DNA of 64,000 nucleotides. Origin: an uncultured Porphyromonadaceae bacterium. Its GTDB lineage: Bacteria; Bacteroidota; Bacteroidia; Bacteroidales; Muribaculaceae. The notes below the pieces were generated by a model. That model ran no database searches. It saw nothing but the letters and a program-made list of their open reading frames with translations, and was not told the origin of the DNA. The stretch is taken from positions 15,198 to 79,197 of the forward strand of contig CAJKRG010000009.1 in the NCBI GenBank assembly GCA_905202215.1, given 5' to 3'. The translations under genes and the position numbers were made by a program. Position 1 is the stretch's first letter. Each line of letters starts with the position of its first letter. Shown piece by piece: positions 61,639-64,000 of the stretch.

Positions 61639-62562
61639 ATGGAAAAAAAACTGAGCATCGTCATTCCCGTGTATAACCGCGCCGGAATCGTCGGCCGCAC
61701 CCTGCGGTCGGTCGAGGCTCAGACGTATCGCCCCCTGAAAGTCATCCTCGTCGACAATGGTTCGACCGACGGAACTTACGGAGTGCTTCAGTCGTGGCGA
61801 CGCGCTGTGTCGGCTCCGGATTTCGAAGTGGTGATTTTGACCGAGCCGACGCCCGGTGCCGCCGCTGCCCGTAATACGGGTCTTCGTCAGGTAGATACTC
61901 CGTGGGTGATGTTTTTCGATTCCGACGATACGATGCGTCCCGGGCATTGCCTCCGTGCGATGACCGCGGCGACCGGCGACGTTGATGTTGTCGGATGGGA
62001 TGTGGAGCTGTTTCTGCCTGCAGGTAGGCGGACCGGCTCTTTTCTGCATGGACATTATCATTTCGACAATGTGTTCCATGGCGGAATGGCAACTCAGCGA
62101 TGGTGTGCTCGTGCCGATACGGTGCGTAAGGCCGGAGGGTGGAATCCGTCGGCTCTCATCTGGGATGATATCGAGCTGGGATCGCGCATGATCGAGAGCG
62201 GCGCACGGATAAAGCGCCTCGAAGGAGAGCGTACGGTCGATGTCGAGTTCAGTGATGTTTCAATAAGCAACGAACCATGGATATCGCGCATGGACCGTAT
62301 GGCGTCTGTATTGGAGTTGATTAGACGAACGTTGCCGGTTGAGAAGAAAAAATATGCATCATTCAAGCTTGTTCTCGGAGCAGGCGAAGCGAGGCGTCTG
62401 AGTCCGGATCCGCAGGTGCGGGCAAAGGCCGACGATATGTACCGCCGAGCCATGTCGGAGGCGGATACGATGAAAGATCGCCTGCTTATGCGGTTTGTCT
62501 ACAATTATATATGTCATTTCTCCCATGGAGCCGTGGCATTTCTGTCCTTATTTCTGCGATGA
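61639..62562 (+). CDS. Glycosyltransferase family 2
   Basis: 307 residues from MEKKLSIVIPVYNRAGIVGRT. GT-A fold: nucleotide-sugar site VILVDNGSTDGT, DxD-type metal site D94-S-D-D97 (MFFDSDDTM), and the acidic residue in LIWDDIELGSRM. Cytosolic; acceptor unknown, though neighbouring envelope genes suggest surface glycan. Overlaps the next start by 4 bases (ATGA). Confidence 0.93.
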   Translation: MEKKLSIVIPVYNRAGIVGRTLRSVEAQTYRPLKVILVDNGSTDGTYGVLQSWRRAVSAPDFEVVILTEPTPGAAAARNTGLRQVDTPWVMFFDSDDTMRPGHCLRAMTAATGDVDVVGWDVELFLPAGRRTGSFLHGHYHFDNVFHGGMATQRWCARADTVRKAGGWNPSALIWDDIELGSRMIESGARIKRLEGERTVDVEFSDVSISNEPWISRMDRMASVLELIRRTLPVEKKKYASFKLVLGAGEARRLSPDPQVRAKADDMYRRAMSEADTMKDRLLMRFVYNYICHFSHGAVAFLSLFLR

Positions 62563-63761
62563 AAGAAAATATTCTGTCAGTTTTAGTCTTTGCCTTGATT
62601 CTGTCGGCTGCAGTTTCATGCAGGCTGCATTCCGGCGACAGTTCGGCCGATAGTTGTGAGATTGCAGCTCCGATGGACTCGTTGTTCGGCGCAATGTTTC
62701 CCTCAGACGAGCCGGGTGCTATTGTCGGCGTTTCGGTCGACGGGAAACCGGTGTATCTGAAAGGCTTCGGCAAAGCCCGTCTCGATACCGGCAAACCATA
62801 TACCGACAGCACTTCCACGAATATCTGCTCGGCGACACGATCGTTTGTCACGGCGGCTATTCTGAAACTTGCTGAAGACGGCAGACTTTCGCTGAATCAG
62901 ACAATAGCCGATTATTTCCCGAATTTCACATCGCCTGTGTTCCATAAGGTCACTCTGCGTCATATCCTTTCGAACAGCACGGGGCTTCCCGACAAAAGGC
63001 CGCGTAATCCCGATCAATGGACAAGCTATATCAAACGCCATGACTCTACATTCGGTATCAGCGAGGACTATATGCTCTATGGACGTGAGCCGGAGATGAT
63101 CAGATTTTTTGAATCCGTAGACCGTCTTGAAGCCGAACCGGGGACGACTTATCGTTATCAGGATCCGCCTTTCATGCTTCTGAGCACGGTAATCGAAAAA
63201 GCATCGGGCATGTCTTTCGAACAATATATGACCGACAGTATCTTCACTCCGGCCGGACTTACGGAGACTCATTTCTTCGAGCCCGATCAGGTCATACCCA
63301 ACGAGGCCCACGGCTACGCCCCGGCCGCCGGCAACAGCGAGGAAGATCAGTTTGTCAGTGCCGACGGAAAGTGGGAGGAATACGACTACGGAGAGGCATC
63401 TTTTTTCCCGACACGTGCCGACCGCGGCATATACACCACCGCCCGCGACTATTTCAAATGGATAGCGGCATTATATGGCGGACGTATCATCGATCCTGTG
63501 TCTGTCGCTGCCAGCTACAACTGGCAGATATCGACCCGGCTCCCGAATATAGGCTATGGCCTGGGCGTTTTTCTTGAATCGACTCCCGGAATGCCCTTCA
63601 AAGCGTTTCACATGAGCTATAACGGCGGTTTCTCGATATACCAATGCTATTTCCAGGATCAGAACATATTTGTATTCGTGTTTTCGAACCGTCCCGACTG
63701 GGACCGTCTCGCGACCGGCAAGAAGATTTCGGCTGTCCTGCGCAATGCCGGATGGATATAG
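62559..63761 (+). CDS. Serine-hydrolase/beta-lactamase-fold lipoprotein with replaced catalytic motifs
   Basis: 400 residues. Signal peptide with lipobox SAAVSC, Cys21 the lipid site. The fold is that of class C beta-lactamases and DD-peptidases (VDGKPVYLKGFGKA, SFVTAAILKLAEDGRLSLNQ, FTSPVFHKVTLRHILSNSTGLPD, FMLLSTVIEKASGMSFEQYM). The SxxK motif reads S91-A-T-R94, the YxN motif reads Y200-Q-D202, and no HxG/KTG triad is evident (AFHMSYNGGFS). It may be a binding protein or a pseudoenzyme. The stop codon lies inside the repeat that starts at 63760. Confidence 0.88.
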   Translation: MKENILSVLVFALILSAAVSCRLHSGDSSADSCEIAAPMDSLFGAMFPSDEPGAIVGVSVDGKPVYLKGFGKARLDTGKPYTDSTSTNICSATRSFVTAAILKLAEDGRLSLNQTIADYFPNFTSPVFHKVTLRHILSNSTGLPDKRPRNPDQWTSYIKRHDSTFGISEDYMLYGREPEMIRFFESVDRLEAEPGTTYRYQDPPFMLLSTVIEKASGMSFEQYMTDSIFTPAGLTETHFFEPDQVIPNEAHGYAPAAGNSEEDQFVSADGKWEEYDYGEASFFPTRADRGIYTTARDYFKWIAALYGGRIIDPVSVAASYNWQISTRLPNIGYGLGVFLESTPGMPFKAFHMSYNGGFSIYQCYFQDQNIFVFVFSNRPDWDRLATGKKISAVLRNAGWI

Positions 63762-63822
63762 AGGTTATTAACCAACCTCTAATTACCTGAAAATAGGTAT
63801 TGCAGACTTTTATGGCAATTCC

Positions 63823-63830
63823 TAATTTTG
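63823..63830 (+). promoter_or_regulatory. -7 promoter box inside the repeat element
   Basis: TAATTTTG matches TAnnTTTG. A transcript from here would reach the hairpin at 63864-63896 after about 30 bases and end, or run on towards 63981. Confidence 0.5.
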
Positions 63831-63863
63831 CATTGGAAAATTTACGGAATTGTTTGCCATACT

Positions 63864-63896
63864 CCCGCTGGCGTCGCGAGGCGCTGCGGGATTTTT
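63864..63896 (+). terminator. Terminator-like hairpin inside the repeat element
   Basis: CCCGC (63864-63868) pairs with GCGGG (63886-63890), with GCG/CGC inside, followed by ATTTTT. Together with the promoter at 63823 it could define a short RNA of about 60 bases or an attenuator. Confidence 0.6.
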
Positions 63897-63957
63897 GGTG
63901 TCCTGCGAGGGATTTTAAGAGGTTGTTTAATAACATATGTGAAACCACAGGTTGGTG

Positions 63958-63965
63958 TATTTTTG
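63958..63965 (+). promoter_or_regulatory. -7 promoter box before the last partial gene
   Basis: TATTTTTG matches TAnnTTTG, 15 bases before the ATG at 63981 and outside the repeat element. Confidence 0.5.
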
Positions 63966-63980
63966 CTTAAATTGCACATT

Positions 63981-64000
63981 ATGAAGAGGGAACATAGCGG
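63981..64000 (+). CDS. Start of a gene that continues outside the window
   Basis: ATG at 63981 opens MKREHS, 15 bases after a -7 box. Only six codons are visible; product unknown. An insertion-sequence transposase is conceivable given the adjacent inverted repeat, but nothing in six residues supports it. Confidence 0.3.

Larger units (their letters stand above)
63760..63938. repeat. Possible MITE-like element with about 21-base inverted ends
   Basis: Left end 63760-63780, right end 63918-63938; the right end matches the reverse complement of the left end at 18 of 21 positions. The left end is itself a hairpin (TAGAGGTT / AACCTCTA, 63759-63781). The 137 bases between hold a -7 box (63823-63830), a GC hairpin (63864-63896) and no gene. 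A third copy of the end motif is at 16393-16415. No target duplication could be confirmed. Confidence 0.55.

Overview
The window is a stretch of chromosome from a gut-type Bacteroidales bacterium, most likely a Muribaculaceae relative (inferred from gene content and style; no 16S rRNA is present). Supporting signs are promoters of the Bacteroidota form TAnnTTTG before many genes, no consistent Shine-Dalgarno sequences, type IX secretion components (PorU and PorZ), short C-terminal tails of the type IX sorting type, a tmRNA with the tag GENNYALAA, a Bacteroidales-type ECF sigma factor, and DUF3078, DUF3943 and DUF2723 proteins. Coding density is high and most of the sequence is moderately GC-rich.

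Layout. 1-8915 (minus strand): a tripartite efflux operon (MacA-like adaptor, ABC ATPase, two MacB/FtsX-type permeases, TolC-like channel) followed by an NtrC-type sigma-54 response regulator and its histidine kinase, which runs off the window. A textbook sigma-54 promoter lies in front of the adaptor gene, so the pair at the distal end probably activates its own operon. 9067-11427: a GH29 fucosidase divergent from an AraC regulator. 11616-13189: a 63-residue membrane protein and a split ThrE-type exporter. 13254-14971: a LysR regulator and an SGNH hydrolase. 15048-15483: tmRNA with promoter and terminator. 15530-18613: small membrane and secreted proteins, a flavin reductase, a sugar acetyltransferase and an ECF sigma factor. 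18909-21098: membrane pyrophosphatase.

21144-26399 (minus): phoH, purC and menG, then a DUF3078 outer-membrane protein and two secreted proteins, the last four joined by 4-base overlaps. 26511-29163: a secreted protein, an SDR oxidoreductase and a histidine-rich CobW-type GTPase. 29241-42766 (minus): porU, a GH25 lysozyme, comF, panB, a conserved hypothetical, porZ, rdgB, leuS and nadA. 42976-44988: a short GH115-type protein. 44985-50396 (minus): cvpA-sufB-sufC-sufD-sufS, an Fe-S assembly operon. 50845-55070: two tandem paralogous exported proteins (the second frameshifted) and a secreted beta-propeller protein. 55194-63761: DUF2723 glycosyltransferase, polysaccharide deacetylase, queG, DUF3943 protein, family 2 glycosyltransferase and a serine-hydrolase-fold lipoprotein whose catalytic residues are substituted. 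The window ends in a possible MITE-like element and the first codons of another gene.

The least explained structure is intergenic. Many gaps, including those inside the efflux operon, hold imperfect hairpins whose arms are built from repeated 7-12 base words. The words differ from gap to gap, but some are shared between distant gaps. A separate 21-23 base motif occurs three times (16.4 kb, 63.76 kb and 63.92 kb); two copies form an inverted pair around about 135 bases. I found no CRISPR array, prophage, rRNA, tRNA or intact insertion sequence.
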